DNA of 11,132 nucleotides, taken from NCBI GenBank assembly GCA_023255615.1, contig JAHFLI010000022.1:1-11132 (forward strand), given 5' to 3'. The notes beneath the pieces are model-generated. The model worked only from the letters and a program-made list of their open reading frames with translations, was not told where the DNA came from and did not search any database. Shown piece by piece: positions 6,146-11,132 of the stretch (the stretch's first letter is position 1; each line of letters begins with the position of its first letter). Source of the DNA: Candidatus Woesearchaeota archaeon. Its GTDB lineage: Archaea > Nanobdellota > Nanobdellia > Woesearchaeales > JACQSR01. A program made the position numbers and the translations under genes.

Positions 6146-6151
6146 AAAAAA
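6146..6151 (-). terminator. T6 terminator of vapBC
   Basis: The minus strand has six consecutive T residues 13 bases beyond the vapC stop codon, a typical archaeal oligo-T terminator. Confidence 0.4.
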
Positions 6152-6164
6152 GAGAATACCGATT

Positions 6165-6599
6165 TTATTCAAACGGATTCACTGTAATAATCCCAGGTAT
6201 TTTATTGAAGTCCTTAACATTTTCCGTGTATATGTGAAAGATTCCGTTCTCGATCATGGTTGCAGCGATGAGAGCATCCCAAAAATGAATGCGAAACATT
6301 CGCTCGATCTCTAGGGATTTCAATAGGGTTGATTCCCTGTAATGAATCTTCTTGAGAGAGGAAAGGGAAATTAAATCAGTGATTAATAATGTCGCTTCCT
6401 CGTTACTCATTTTATTCTGCATCTTCTCCGTTGCAACTTTGAAGAATTCCGTTAAATTCTGAAGACAAATTGAGAACTTCTTTTTTCCAGAAAAAAATTC
6501 TTCGAAGAGTTCGGAAGAAACCTCGTGTTTGAATAGATCGCTTGTATCATATGCATAAACTAATATGTTGGTATCAACGAGATACACTGGGTCGGTCAT
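6165..6599 (-). CDS. vapC: VapC-type PIN-domain ribonuclease toxin
   Basis: A 144-residue PIN-domain endoribonuclease, the toxin of a type II toxin-antitoxin pair. VapC toxins cleave tRNA or rRNA when freed from VapB. The acidic Mg-binding residues are all present: Asp9 (YLVDTNILVYAYD), Glu51 (LQNLTEFFKV), Asp108 (HFWDALIAATMIE) and Asp130 in YTENVKDF, so it should be active. A GTG three codons earlier (6608) is open. ATG 6599 is preferred because AGGAGTGA lies just upstream at the normal Shine-Dalgarno spacing, and the GTG is part of that very site. The 5' end overlaps vapB by 26 bases, giving translational coupling and the usual antitoxin-first order. The target RNA cannot be read from the sequence. 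Confidence 0.88.
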   Translation of the reverse strand: MTDPVYLVDTNILVYAYDTSDLFKHEVSSELFEEFFSGKKKFSICLQNLTEFFKVATEKMQNKMSNEEATLLITDLISLSSLKKIHYRESTLLKSLEIERMFRIHFWDALIAATMIENGIFHIYTENVKDFNKIPGIITVNPFE

Positions 6600-6828
6600 A
6601 GAGTTCACTCCTTTTCTTATACATCAGTTTACCCAGCTTGAATCCTTTTCTCATAAGAGCGGCCTGCCGTTCTGCGATTTCCCCCTGACGTTTTTCCTCT
6701 GCCCATCTCTTCATCGCCTCATCCAATGCACGACCAAGTATCCCCTTTCCTTTTCCAAACTCCGAAAGGACCGTCCTTCTAAAGAATTCCTCAGTTTCAT
6801 CAGTCACATTGACCGTAATCGTTCCCAT
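6574..6828 (-). CDS. vapB: VapB-type antitoxin
   Basis: An 84-residue basic antitoxin that should neutralise the adjacent PIN toxin and repress its own promoter. Residues 1-10 (MGTITVNVTD) form a single beta strand, followed by helices TEEFFRRTVLSEFG and GKGILGRALDEAMKRWAEE. This is a ribbon-helix-helix-like arrangement common in archaeal VapB partners of PIN toxins. The C-terminal part (about 48-84), rich in Arg, Lys and Glu, would wrap the toxin. The ATG at 6828 is supported by a TATA box centred 26.5 bases upstream. The last codons encode, in another frame, the Shine-Dalgarno site and start of vapC. Identification rests on fold pattern and gene context more than on a strong signature. Confidence 0.8.
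   Translation of the reverse strand: MGTITVNVTDETEEFFRRTVLSEFGKGKGILGRALDEAMKRWAEEKRQGEIAERQAALMRKGFKLGKLMYKKRSELYDRPSVSR
6606..6613 (-). promoter_or_regulatory. Shine-Dalgarno site of vapC within vapB
   Basis: The minus strand reads AGGAGTG here, inside antitoxin codons for Lys-Arg-Ser. GGAG lies 8 bases before the ATG at 6599, which decides that start over the overlapping GTG at 6608. Confidence 0.55.
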
Positions 6829-6830
6829 AG

Positions 6831-6863
6831 AAACATTTAGATAATAAGATTATATAAATGTTT
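6831..6863. repeat. 9-base inverted repeat over the vapB promoter
   Basis: AAACATTTA (6831-6839) and TAAATGTTT (6855-6863) are perfect inverted copies separated by 15 bases. The right arm is part of the vapB core promoter and the left arm ends 2 bases before the vapB start. A third copy, AAACATTTA at 6885-6893, forms part of the coaBC promoter. The inverted pair could be the VapBC autoregulatory operator. Confidence 0.4.
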
Positions 6864-6864
6864 T
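6851..6864 (-). promoter_or_regulatory. Core promoter of vapBC
   Basis: The minus strand reads AAAACATTTATATA. The TATA core (6851-6858) is centred 26.5 bases before the vapB ATG, so vapBC mRNA should be leaderless. Confidence 0.55.
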
Positions 6865-6884
6865 GGAAAACGTCCTAGCACGCT

Positions 6885-6897
6885 AAACATTTATAAG
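6885..6897 (+). promoter_or_regulatory. Core promoter of the coaBC operon
   Basis: AAACATTTATAAG combines a BRE-like AAAC with the TATA box TTTATAAG (6890-6897), centred 26.5 bases before ATG 6920. The three-gene CoA operon should therefore be read from a leaderless transcript. Confidence 0.6.
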
Positions 6898-6919
6898 AGG
6901 ATTTCTATTCTTTTCCCCT

Positions 6920-8098
6920 ATGAATAGTCCACTTGAAGGAAAACTCATCGTCGTAGGAGTAACGGGTTCAGTGGCAGCTATTGAATCACCAAAATTAGTG
7001 AGAGAACTACGACGGAAAGGCGCTGAAGTCGTTTGTGTGATGACCAATGATGCCCAAGGAATTATCCATCCGAATGTTCTTCAATGGGCGTCGCGGAATG
7101 AAGTCATTATAAAAATTGATGGTAGAACTCAGCATGTTGAATTTCTTGGAAAAGAAGGGACTGCGCATCTGTTGCTTATCGCTCCATGCACAGCAAATAC
7201 GATTGGAAAAATTGCGTACGGAATTGATGATACGTCAGTGACCACCTTTACGACCACGGCATTCGGTTCTGGCATTCCCATTGCCATTGTTCCTGCAATG
7301 GATTTAGCCATGTACGATCATCCGATTGTGAAAGAAAATATCGAAAAACTCAAAAAACTCGGCGTTGATTTTCTTGATCCTCGCATTGATGAAAACAAAG
7401 CAAAGATGATGGATTTTGCTGCCATTGTCGAAACAATCAGTATGAAATTTTATCCGAAAGATTGTAACGGAAGAAAAATAGTAGTCACTGCGGGACCAAC
7501 AACAGAATCGATTGATCCCATTCGGGTTTTGACGAATTTATCCTCAGGAAAAATGGGAGTATACATTGCTGAAGAAGCGTATCGAAGAGGAGCAGATGTT
7601 TTATTGTTGAAAGGTCGTGGTGCTGTTGAAACGAATTATCCCATAAAAGTAATTGAATTTTCTTCTTCATCCGATTTATACGATACCATGAAGAAAGAAA
7701 GTCCTTTTGCTGATATCATTATTCATGCTGCCGCAGTATCTGATTTTACAGTACAATCATCCGTGGAAAAATTAGATTCATACAAGACGATCCAACTTTC
7801 GCTTGCTCCTTCCCTGAAAATAATTGACGAAATAAAAAAATGGAATCCTCATTGCGTGCTTATAGGATTTAAAGCTGAATCGGGTGTGTCTGAAAACGAA
7901 TTAATTTCAGGAGCACAAACACTTCTTCAACGAACACATGCCGATATTGTTGTTGCGAATGATATTGGCAAAGAAGGTTGTGAATTTGGTTCTGAATGTA
8001 ATGAGGTATATATGATTACCCCTTCGAAAACTGAAAAAATATCCCTTATGCCAAAAAAAGAAATTGCAACGAAGATTTTGAACAATATCGTTCGGTAA
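6920..8098 (+). CDS. coaBC: Bifunctional phosphopantothenoylcysteine decarboxylase / phosphopantothenate-cysteine ligase
   Basis: CoaBC (Dfp) first joins 4'-phosphopantothenate to cysteine using CTP (C-terminal domain), then decarboxylates the product to 4'-phosphopantetheine using FMN (N-terminal domain). The protein has 392 residues. The N-terminal flavoprotein domain (1-175) shows VVGVTGSVAAIESP, catalytic His72 (QHVEFLG), APCTANTIGKIA (88-99) and PAMDLAMYDHP (125-135). The ligase domain (185-392) shows VVTAGPTTESIDPIRVLTN, SSGKMG (208-213), AAAVSDF (270-276), GFKAE (316-320) and ADIVVANDI (341-349). The Asn of the bacterial P-x-M-N-x-x-M-W motif is Asp128 here. The bacterial CG-x-GRM flap with its Cys is replaced by ENKAKMMD (158-165). 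It is the first gene of the operon, followed after 6 bases by pantoate kinase. Confidence 0.95.
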   Translation: MNSPLEGKLIVVGVTGSVAAIESPKLVRELRRKGAEVVCVMTNDAQGIIHPNVLQWASRNEVIIKIDGRTQHVEFLGKEGTAHLLLIAPCTANTIGKIAYGIDDTSVTTFTTTAFGSGIPIAIVPAMDLAMYDHPIVKENIEKLKKLGVDFLDPRIDENKAKMMDFAAIVETISMKFYPKDCNGRKIVVTAGPTTESIDPIRVLTNLSSGKMGVYIAEEAYRRGADVLLLKGRGAVETNYPIKVIEFSSSSDLYDTMKKESPFADIIIHAAAVSDFTVQSSVEKLDSYKTIQLSLAPSLKIIDEIKKWNPHCVLIGFKAESGVSENELISGAQTLLQRTHADIVVANDIGKEGCEFGSECNEVYMITPSKTEKISLMPKKEIATKILNNIVR

Positions 8099-8104
8099 AT
8101 TCCC

Positions 8105-8917
8105 ATGGCAACTGCATTCTCACCGGCCAATATTTCATGCATCTTTCGGCCATATGAGGACAGCGATCCAAAAAAAACGGGATCATTGGGGGTAGGATTT
8201 ACCGTCAATAAAGGTGTTACTGTTTCCGTCTCAAAAGCACCCTTGCATCACCTTCTTTTTAATTACCATAACGTTGACATGCCTACCGTCGAATCAGTGC
8301 TCGACATGCTTACTCATGAAGGAATATATGTGAGTATAGAATCAGAACTTCCTCTTGGTGTTGGTTTTGGATTGTCGGGAGCATGTGCGTTGGCAACTGC
8401 ATATGCAGTTAATGATTTATTGAAGCTGAGAAAATCTAACCATGAGCTTGCAATGATTGCACACGTTGCGGAAGTGAACAATAAAACAGGATTGGGAGAT
8501 GTGTGTGGGCAATTTAATGGCGGGTTTCAGATGAAAACGAAAATTGGACATCCTCTTGTTTCTGAACGAAAAGAAATTGATGTAAAAACAATCTATTGTG
8601 ATATTTTTTCTGCTCTTGAAACCAAAAGTGTCTTAAGTAATACTCTCCTGAAGGAAAAGATCATGAACGCAGGAGAACTCGCAGTTATGAAAATTGCTGA
8701 GAAAAAGAAACTATCATTTAAAGAACTTTGTCGTCTGTCAAACGAATTTGCCGAATCATCCGGACTTCTTTCTCCTGAGGCGCATCATGCGATTATGACT
8801 TCAAATGCAAATACGGCGATGATGATGTTAGGAAATGCTATTTATTCTGATTCTCCCAAAGGAATGAAAAATCCTATTACCTTACAACTCTCTCAACAAG
8901 GTGCACATTTGTTATGA
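8105..8917 (+). CDS. Pantoate kinase (GHMP family)
   Basis: Pantoate kinase phosphorylates pantoate to 4-phosphopantoate with ATP. It is the archaeal replacement for the first part of the bacterial PanC/CoaA route. The protein has 270 residues. The N-terminal part has FSPANIS, then TGSLGVGFTVNKGV (25-38). The GHMP ATP-binding loop is ELPLGVGFGLSGACALATAY (81-100). A second conserved stretch, KTGLGDVCGQFNGGF (126-140), contains an Asp expected near the active site. The C-terminal half is a helical GHMP-type domain with EAHHAIMTSNANTAMMMLGN. Assignment rests on the GHMP motifs together with position between coaBC and phosphopantothenate synthetase. It begins 6 bases after coaBC with no clear Shine-Dalgarno site, and its TGA overlaps the next ATG (ATGA at 8914-8917), pointing to coupled translation. 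Confidence 0.9.
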   Translation: MATAFSPANISCIFRPYEDSDPKKTGSLGVGFTVNKGVTVSVSKAPLHHLLFNYHNVDMPTVESVLDMLTHEGIYVSIESELPLGVGFGLSGACALATAYAVNDLLKLRKSNHELAMIAHVAEVNNKTGLGDVCGQFNGGFQMKTKIGHPLVSERKEIDVKTIYCDIFSALETKSVLSNTLLKEKIMNAGELAVMKIAEKKKLSFKELCRLSNEFAESSGLLSPEAHHAIMTSNANTAMMMLGNAIYSDSPKGMKNPITLQLSQQGAHLL

Positions 8918-9615
8918 TTCCTGCTTCACATCCCCGCGCTTTTTCTCTTCACACGAGAGATCAAATTGTAGAGGGATTAAAAAAAGGAATGACTTCGATT
9001 CATGGTTTGATTGCACACGGAAGAGGTGAGGCCTTTGATTATTTACTGGGAGAAAAAACTCATCCGTTTGCGTGGGAAGCAATTCATGCTGCTGCCACCA
9101 TGTTGAACGCTGCACAACATCCTGTGCTCTCCATTAATGGAAATGTTGCTGCATTATGCTCAAAAGAAATGATTCAATTAGCTGCCCTTCTTGATGCGCC
9201 GATTGAAATCAACCTCTTTCATGCATCGAAGAAAAGAGAGAAGATGATTGCACGTCATTTACTATCGTTGGGTGCAAAAAAAATTCTTTTGCCGGACAGA
9301 GGAATGATTCCATTTATTGATCATAACAGAAAATATTGCAATCAAGATGGCATTGAGAACGCAGATGTTGTTTTTGTTCCACTTGAAGATGGAGATCGAT
9401 GTCAGGCATTACAGAAGATGAGGAAGAAAATTATCACGGTTGATTTGAATCCGTTATCACGCACGGCACAAGCTGCTCATATAACTATTGTCGACAACAT
9501 TCTTCGCGCGTTGCCGTTGTTGGTTGAGGAAGTGCGGAGAAAGAATACACCTACACAATATAATAATAAAAAAATTCTTAAAAACGCAATTACCCTTATG
9601 CGTTCACGAGTGTAA
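8914..9615 (+). CDS. 4-phosphopantoate-beta-alanine ligase (phosphopantothenate synthetase)
   Basis: This archaea-specific ATP-dependent enzyme joins 4-phosphopantoate and beta-alanine to give 4'-phosphopantothenate, the substrate of CoaBC encoded two genes upstream. The protein has 233 residues. The family signature is at the N terminus: IPASHPRAFSL, then GLIAHGRGEAFDYLLGE (31-47). Further conserved blocks are VLSINGNVAAL (71-81), INLFHASKKRE (99-109), EDGDRCQAL (158-166) and VDLNPLSRTAQ (176-186) with ITIVDNI. The last 25 residues or so are a Lys/Asn-rich tail. Start ATG 8914 overlaps the pantoate kinase stop, with AAGGTG (8898-8903) as a weak ribosome-binding site. The 3' end overlaps the convergent HAD gene by 20 bases. 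It is the last gene of the operon. Confidence 0.93.
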   Translation: MIPASHPRAFSLHTRDQIVEGLKKGMTSIHGLIAHGRGEAFDYLLGEKTHPFAWEAIHAAATMLNAAQHPVLSINGNVAALCSKEMIQLAALLDAPIEINLFHASKKREKMIARHLLSLGAKKILLPDRGMIPFIDHNRKYCNQDGIENADVVFVPLEDGDRCQALQKMRKKIITVDLNPLSRTAQAAHITIVDNILRALPLLVEEVRRKNTPTQYNNKKILKNAITLMRSRV

Positions 9616-9637
9616 GAACTTCTCTTAAATCTTTTTT
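9568..9637. terminator. Reciprocal T-tract terminators in the convergent overlap
   Basis: T6 on the plus strand (9632-9637) ends the CoA operon 17 bases after its stop, inside the 3' end of the HAD gene. T7 on the minus strand (9574-9568) ends the HAD transcript 22 bases after its stop, inside the 3' end of the phosphopantothenate synthetase gene. Each gene's coding end thus carries the other gene's terminator. Confidence 0.45.
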
Positions 9638-10255
9638 ATTGACGACGATATCGGCAACGCTTCTGAGTTCATCGCTTTTGCAATTGAACGCAATGCCTAA
9701 ACCGACATGTTTCATGATCTCGATATCGTTGTAATGATCTCCTACAAAAACACATTCTTTTAATGAATATCCATATTTTTCTGCAACAAGTTTTAATGCC
9801 TCCGCTTTCATTTTCATGTCATATTGTGTCGCAATCACTTCTTTTATTTTTCCATCCTTTCCAAAAATGAGTTTACTGATGAACACTTCATCGAAGATAT
9901 CTTGGTAATCCGGAATCATCGTTTCTAAGATGATATCAAGAGAACCTGAAATGACTGCAAGTTTATATCCTTGTTTTTTTAGTGCCAATAAGGTTTCTCG
10001 TGCTCCTGGCATTAATGAGAACACTGAAATTGCTTTCAGAAAATCTTTTTTTGTTATTCCTTTTTCCATCCACATGCCAATATCATGAAGCGCCCATTCT
10101 AAGTAGGTAATTTTTTGATTGAAGAAGTCATCACGCGCTTTCTCCCGTCTGTTTTTATCAACACCGAAACAATCGTGCAGATAACTCCAGCTGAATTCAA
10201 CACCTTCGATTAACGTGCCGTCAACGTCGAAACAAATGAGTTTGTATTTGGGCAT
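9596..10255 (-). CDS. HAD-family phosphatase, SerB-like
   Basis: A 219-residue haloacid dehalogenase-superfamily phosphohydrolase with a helical C1-type cap (about 15-82). Motif I is FDVDGTL, with nucleophile Asp10 and acid/base Asp12. Motif II is Ser103 in VISGS. Motif III is probably Lys148 or Lys150 in YDMKMKAEAL. Motif IV is GDHYNDIEIM, with Asp173 and Asp177. The sequence around GYKLAVISGSLDIIL and VGLGIAFNCKSDELRSVADIVV resembles phosphoserine phosphatase SerB, but SerB usually has GDGAND, and the HY here leaves the substrate open. The ATG at 10255 fits a TATA box centred 25.5 bases upstream. It is convergent with the CoA operon and overlaps it by 20 bases. Nothing links its function to CoA directly. 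Confidence 0.88.
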   Translation of the reverse strand: MPKYKLICFDVDGTLIEGVEFSWSYLHDCFGVDKNRREKARDDFFNQKITYLEWALHDIGMWMEKGITKKDFLKAISVFSLMPGARETLLALKKQGYKLAVISGSLDIILETMIPDYQDIFDEVFISKLIFGKDGKIKEVIATQYDMKMKAEALKLVAEKYGYSLKECVFVGDHYNDIEIMKHVGLGIAFNCKSDELRSVADIVVNKKDLREVLTLVNA

Positions 10256-10276
10256 GAGAATTGAGTAATGAGAGAG

Positions 10277-10284
10277 CTTAAAAG
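10277..10284 (-). promoter_or_regulatory. TATA box of the HAD phosphatase gene
   Basis: The minus strand reads CTTTTAAG, preceded by AAAT, and is centred 25.5 bases before the ATG at 10255. It partly overlaps an inverted repeat at 10281-10300. Confidence 0.5.
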
Positions 10285-10300
10285 ATTTCCTAAAATCTTT
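10281..10300. repeat. 20-base inverted repeat between two divergent promoters
   Basis: AAAGATTT (10281-10288) and AAATCTTT (10293-10300) are perfect 8-base arms with a 4-base spacer. The element lies between the HAD TATA box and the TATA box of the 10333 ORF, so it is placed to act as an operator or as a duplicated BRE. Its AT-richness makes chance possible. Confidence 0.35.
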
Positions 10301-10302
10301 AC

Positions 10303-10313
10303 TTTTTTAAATA
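10303..10313 (+). promoter_or_regulatory. TATA box of the 10333 mini-unit
   Basis: TTTTTTAAATA includes TTTAAATA (10306-10313), a perfect match to the archaeal consensus. Its centre is 23.5-26.5 bases before ATG 10333, depending on which eight bases are bound. Confidence 0.5.
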
Positions 10314-10332
10314 AAGAACCATTTCTCCGCTT

Positions 10333-10443
10333 ATGGATTATCCACTTGTTCAGACTATTCGAGACTTTCAAAGTGATCAACAAATTGTGCGTGAAAACTG
10401 TGACTTTCTGACTGAGGCAGTATTTCTCTATTATTTTCTTTGA
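10333..10443 (+). CDS. Small leaderless ORF, 36 residues, or a gene remnant
   Basis: ATG 10333 opens a 36-codon frame beginning MDYPLVQTIRDFQSDQQIV and ending in the hydrophobic run EAVFLYYFL. A consensus TATA box lies at leaderless spacing upstream, and a T6 tract (10451-10456) follows 8 bases after the stop, so the piece looks like a complete small transcription unit of about 120 bases. The composition (Asp, Gln, Glu, Arg mixed with hydrophobics) is protein-like. No family is recognised. Alternatives are the surviving start of a truncated gene or a small non-coding RNA. The hydrophobic C terminus is too short to be called a membrane segment confidently. Confidence 0.4.
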   Translation: MDYPLVQTIRDFQSDQQIVRENCDFLTEAVFLYYFL

Positions 10444-10450
10444 TATGGTG

Positions 10451-10456
10451 TTTTTT
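10451..10456 (+). terminator. T6 terminator after the 36-codon ORF
   Basis: Six T residues follow the stop at 10443 and precede the TATA box of the esterase gene. This is consistent with termination before the next promoter. Confidence 0.4.
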
Positions 10457-10467
10457 CCAACGCAAAA

Positions 10468-10475
10468 TTTATAAG
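10468..10475 (+). promoter_or_regulatory. TATA box of the esterase gene
   Basis: TTTATAAG, preceded by GCAAAA, is centred 25.5 bases before ATG 10497, consistent with a leaderless transcript. Confidence 0.55.
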
Positions 10476-10496
10476 GGTCTCCTCTTCTTTGTATTC

Positions 10497-11132
10497 ATGC
10501 GACGATTATATTTTATGGGAATCATTCTTCTTTTTTTAATAACATCCTGTGCGAAACACGCAGCAAATCCCGCTCAAGGAACACCAGGAGATTATTCTTA
10601 TACGTTGGAGCATGGCGGCATTACTCGCTATTATGATGTTCATATTCCTTCGGCTTACGATGGGACGAAACCAATGCCTGCGGTAATTTACTTGCATGGT
10701 GGAGGAGGAAATATTCAGTCAGCATATAAGGATGGCATGGACAAAGAATCTGATAAGCTCGGATTTATTTTAGTGAGTCCAGCAGGAACGGGTATTCTTA
10801 AAACTAAAATACTGACGTGGAATGCAGGATACTGGAGCGGAGGCGGATGTTGTGGGTATGCACTTAATCATAATATCGATGATGTCGGATTTATTTCTGC
10901 AATGATTGACGATCTCGAGACCAAATTTGCTGTTGATAATAAGAGAATTTATGCGACAGGAATTTCAAATGGGGGCATGATGAGTTATCGTCTTGGGTGT
11001 GAGCTTCCCGAGAAAATTGCTGCGATTGCACCAGATGAGCCGCCTGCTGTCCCAAATGGTTGCGCTCCTAAAAAACCGATTTCTGTGATTCATGTTCAAG
11101 GAACTGCTGATCCATGCACGCCATATAATGGT
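10497..11132 (+). CDS. Secreted lipoprotein esterase, PHB depolymerase / feruloyl esterase (LpqC) family, 3'-truncated
   Basis: The first 212 residues of an alpha/beta hydrolase; the gene runs off the window. Residues 1-17 form a lipoprotein signal peptide (basic MRR, then a hydrophobic core) with lipobox ITSC, so Cys18 would be lipid-anchored outside the membrane. The mature part begins with a short linker. It then shows the oxyanion region YLHGGGGN (65-72), WNAGYWSGGGCCG (108-120), the conserved NIDDVGFISAMIDDL (126-140), and the nucleophile elbow GISNGGMMS with Ser157. GTADPCTPYNG (202-212) holds the likely catalytic Asp205. The His of the triad would lie beyond the window. Relatives hydrolyse polyhydroxybutyrate, feruloyl or acetyl esters of plant polymers, and the substrate here is unknown. 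The adjacent cysteines 118-119 probably form disulfides, as expected for an exported enzyme. Confidence 0.88.
   Translation, partial: MRRLYFMGIILLFLITSCAKHAANPAQGTPGDYSYTLEHGGITRYYDVHIPSAYDGTKPMPAVIYLHGGGGNIQSAYKDGMDKESDKLGFILVSPAGTGILKTKILTWNAGYWSGGGCCGYALNHNIDDVGFISAMIDDLETKFAVDNKRIYATGISNGGMMSYRLGCELPEKIAAIAPDEPPAVPNGCAPKKPISVIHVQGTADPCTPYNG

Larger units (their letters stand above)
5881..6164. other. Intergenic stretch, mostly without recognisable features
   Basis: The 284 bases between the unknown gene and vapC hold no RNA gene or transposon end that I can see. There is one basic open frame (5950-6081), the T6 terminator of vapC (6146-6151 on the minus strand), and a small cluster of ATCAT direct repeats around 5904-5930. 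It may be decayed sequence. Confidence 0.4.

Noticed and set aside
6132..6314. Plus-strand open frame of 60 codons
   Set aside because: Most of it is antisense to vapC, whose catalytic residues are all intact, and it has no start signals.
9596..10255. HAD phosphatase as a CoA pathway enzyme
   Set aside because: It is on the opposite strand with its own promoter, and its motifs point to a SerB-like phosphatase. Adjacency alone is not enough.

Overview
The window is archaeal chromosomal DNA. Three things point that way. The central operon encodes the archaea-specific branch of coenzyme A synthesis (pantoate kinase plus phosphopantothenate synthetase, next to a fused CoaBC). Most genes have a TATA-like box centred 25.5-26.5 bases before the start codon, as for leaderless archaeal transcripts. 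Regulators of TrmB type and a multi-winged-helix type are present. Compact gene packing and a small conserved-looking protein (170-469) would suit a DPANN-type lineage such as Woesearchaeota, but that placement is a weak inference.

Layout. 1-68: first 22 codons of an unidentified minus-strand gene. 170-469 (-): small acidic, Pro/Gln-rich protein. 529-1539 (-): D-2-hydroxyacid dehydrogenase, divergent from 1638-2891 (+), a protein with several winged-helix domains. 2888-3634 (-): TatD-family hydrolase, which meets the previous gene stop to stop in a shared CTAG. 3687-4442 (+): panB, divergent from tatD and sharing one palindromic TATA box with it. 4439-5167 (-): TrmB-family regulator, divergent from 5278-5880 (+), an unrecognised 200-residue protein with a strong Shine-Dalgarno site. 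5881-6164: mostly non-coding, with one dubious basic ORF. 6165-6828 (-): VapBC toxin-antitoxin pair. 6920-9615 (+): coaBC - pantoate kinase - phosphopantothenate synthetase operon. 9596-10255 (-): HAD phosphatase. 10306-10456: a small self-contained transcription unit with a 36-codon ORF. 10497-11132 (+): N-terminal 212 residues of a secreted lipoprotein esterase.

How the genes work together. PanB makes ketopantoate. An unseen reductase would give pantoate, then pantoate kinase and phosphopantothenate synthetase give 4'-phosphopantothenate. CoaBC adds cysteine and decarboxylates to 4'-phosphopantetheine. No ketopantoate reductase (PanE) is in the window. Between panB and the coaBC operon lies a block of regulator, unknown protein and toxin-antitoxin genes (about 4439-6840) that looks like accessory cargo.

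No rRNA, tRNA, CRISPR array or insertion sequence was recognised. The least described parts are the TrmB/unknown-protein pair, the four-winged-helix protein, and the mini-unit at 10306-10456. I do not see strong evidence of a complete new biological system.
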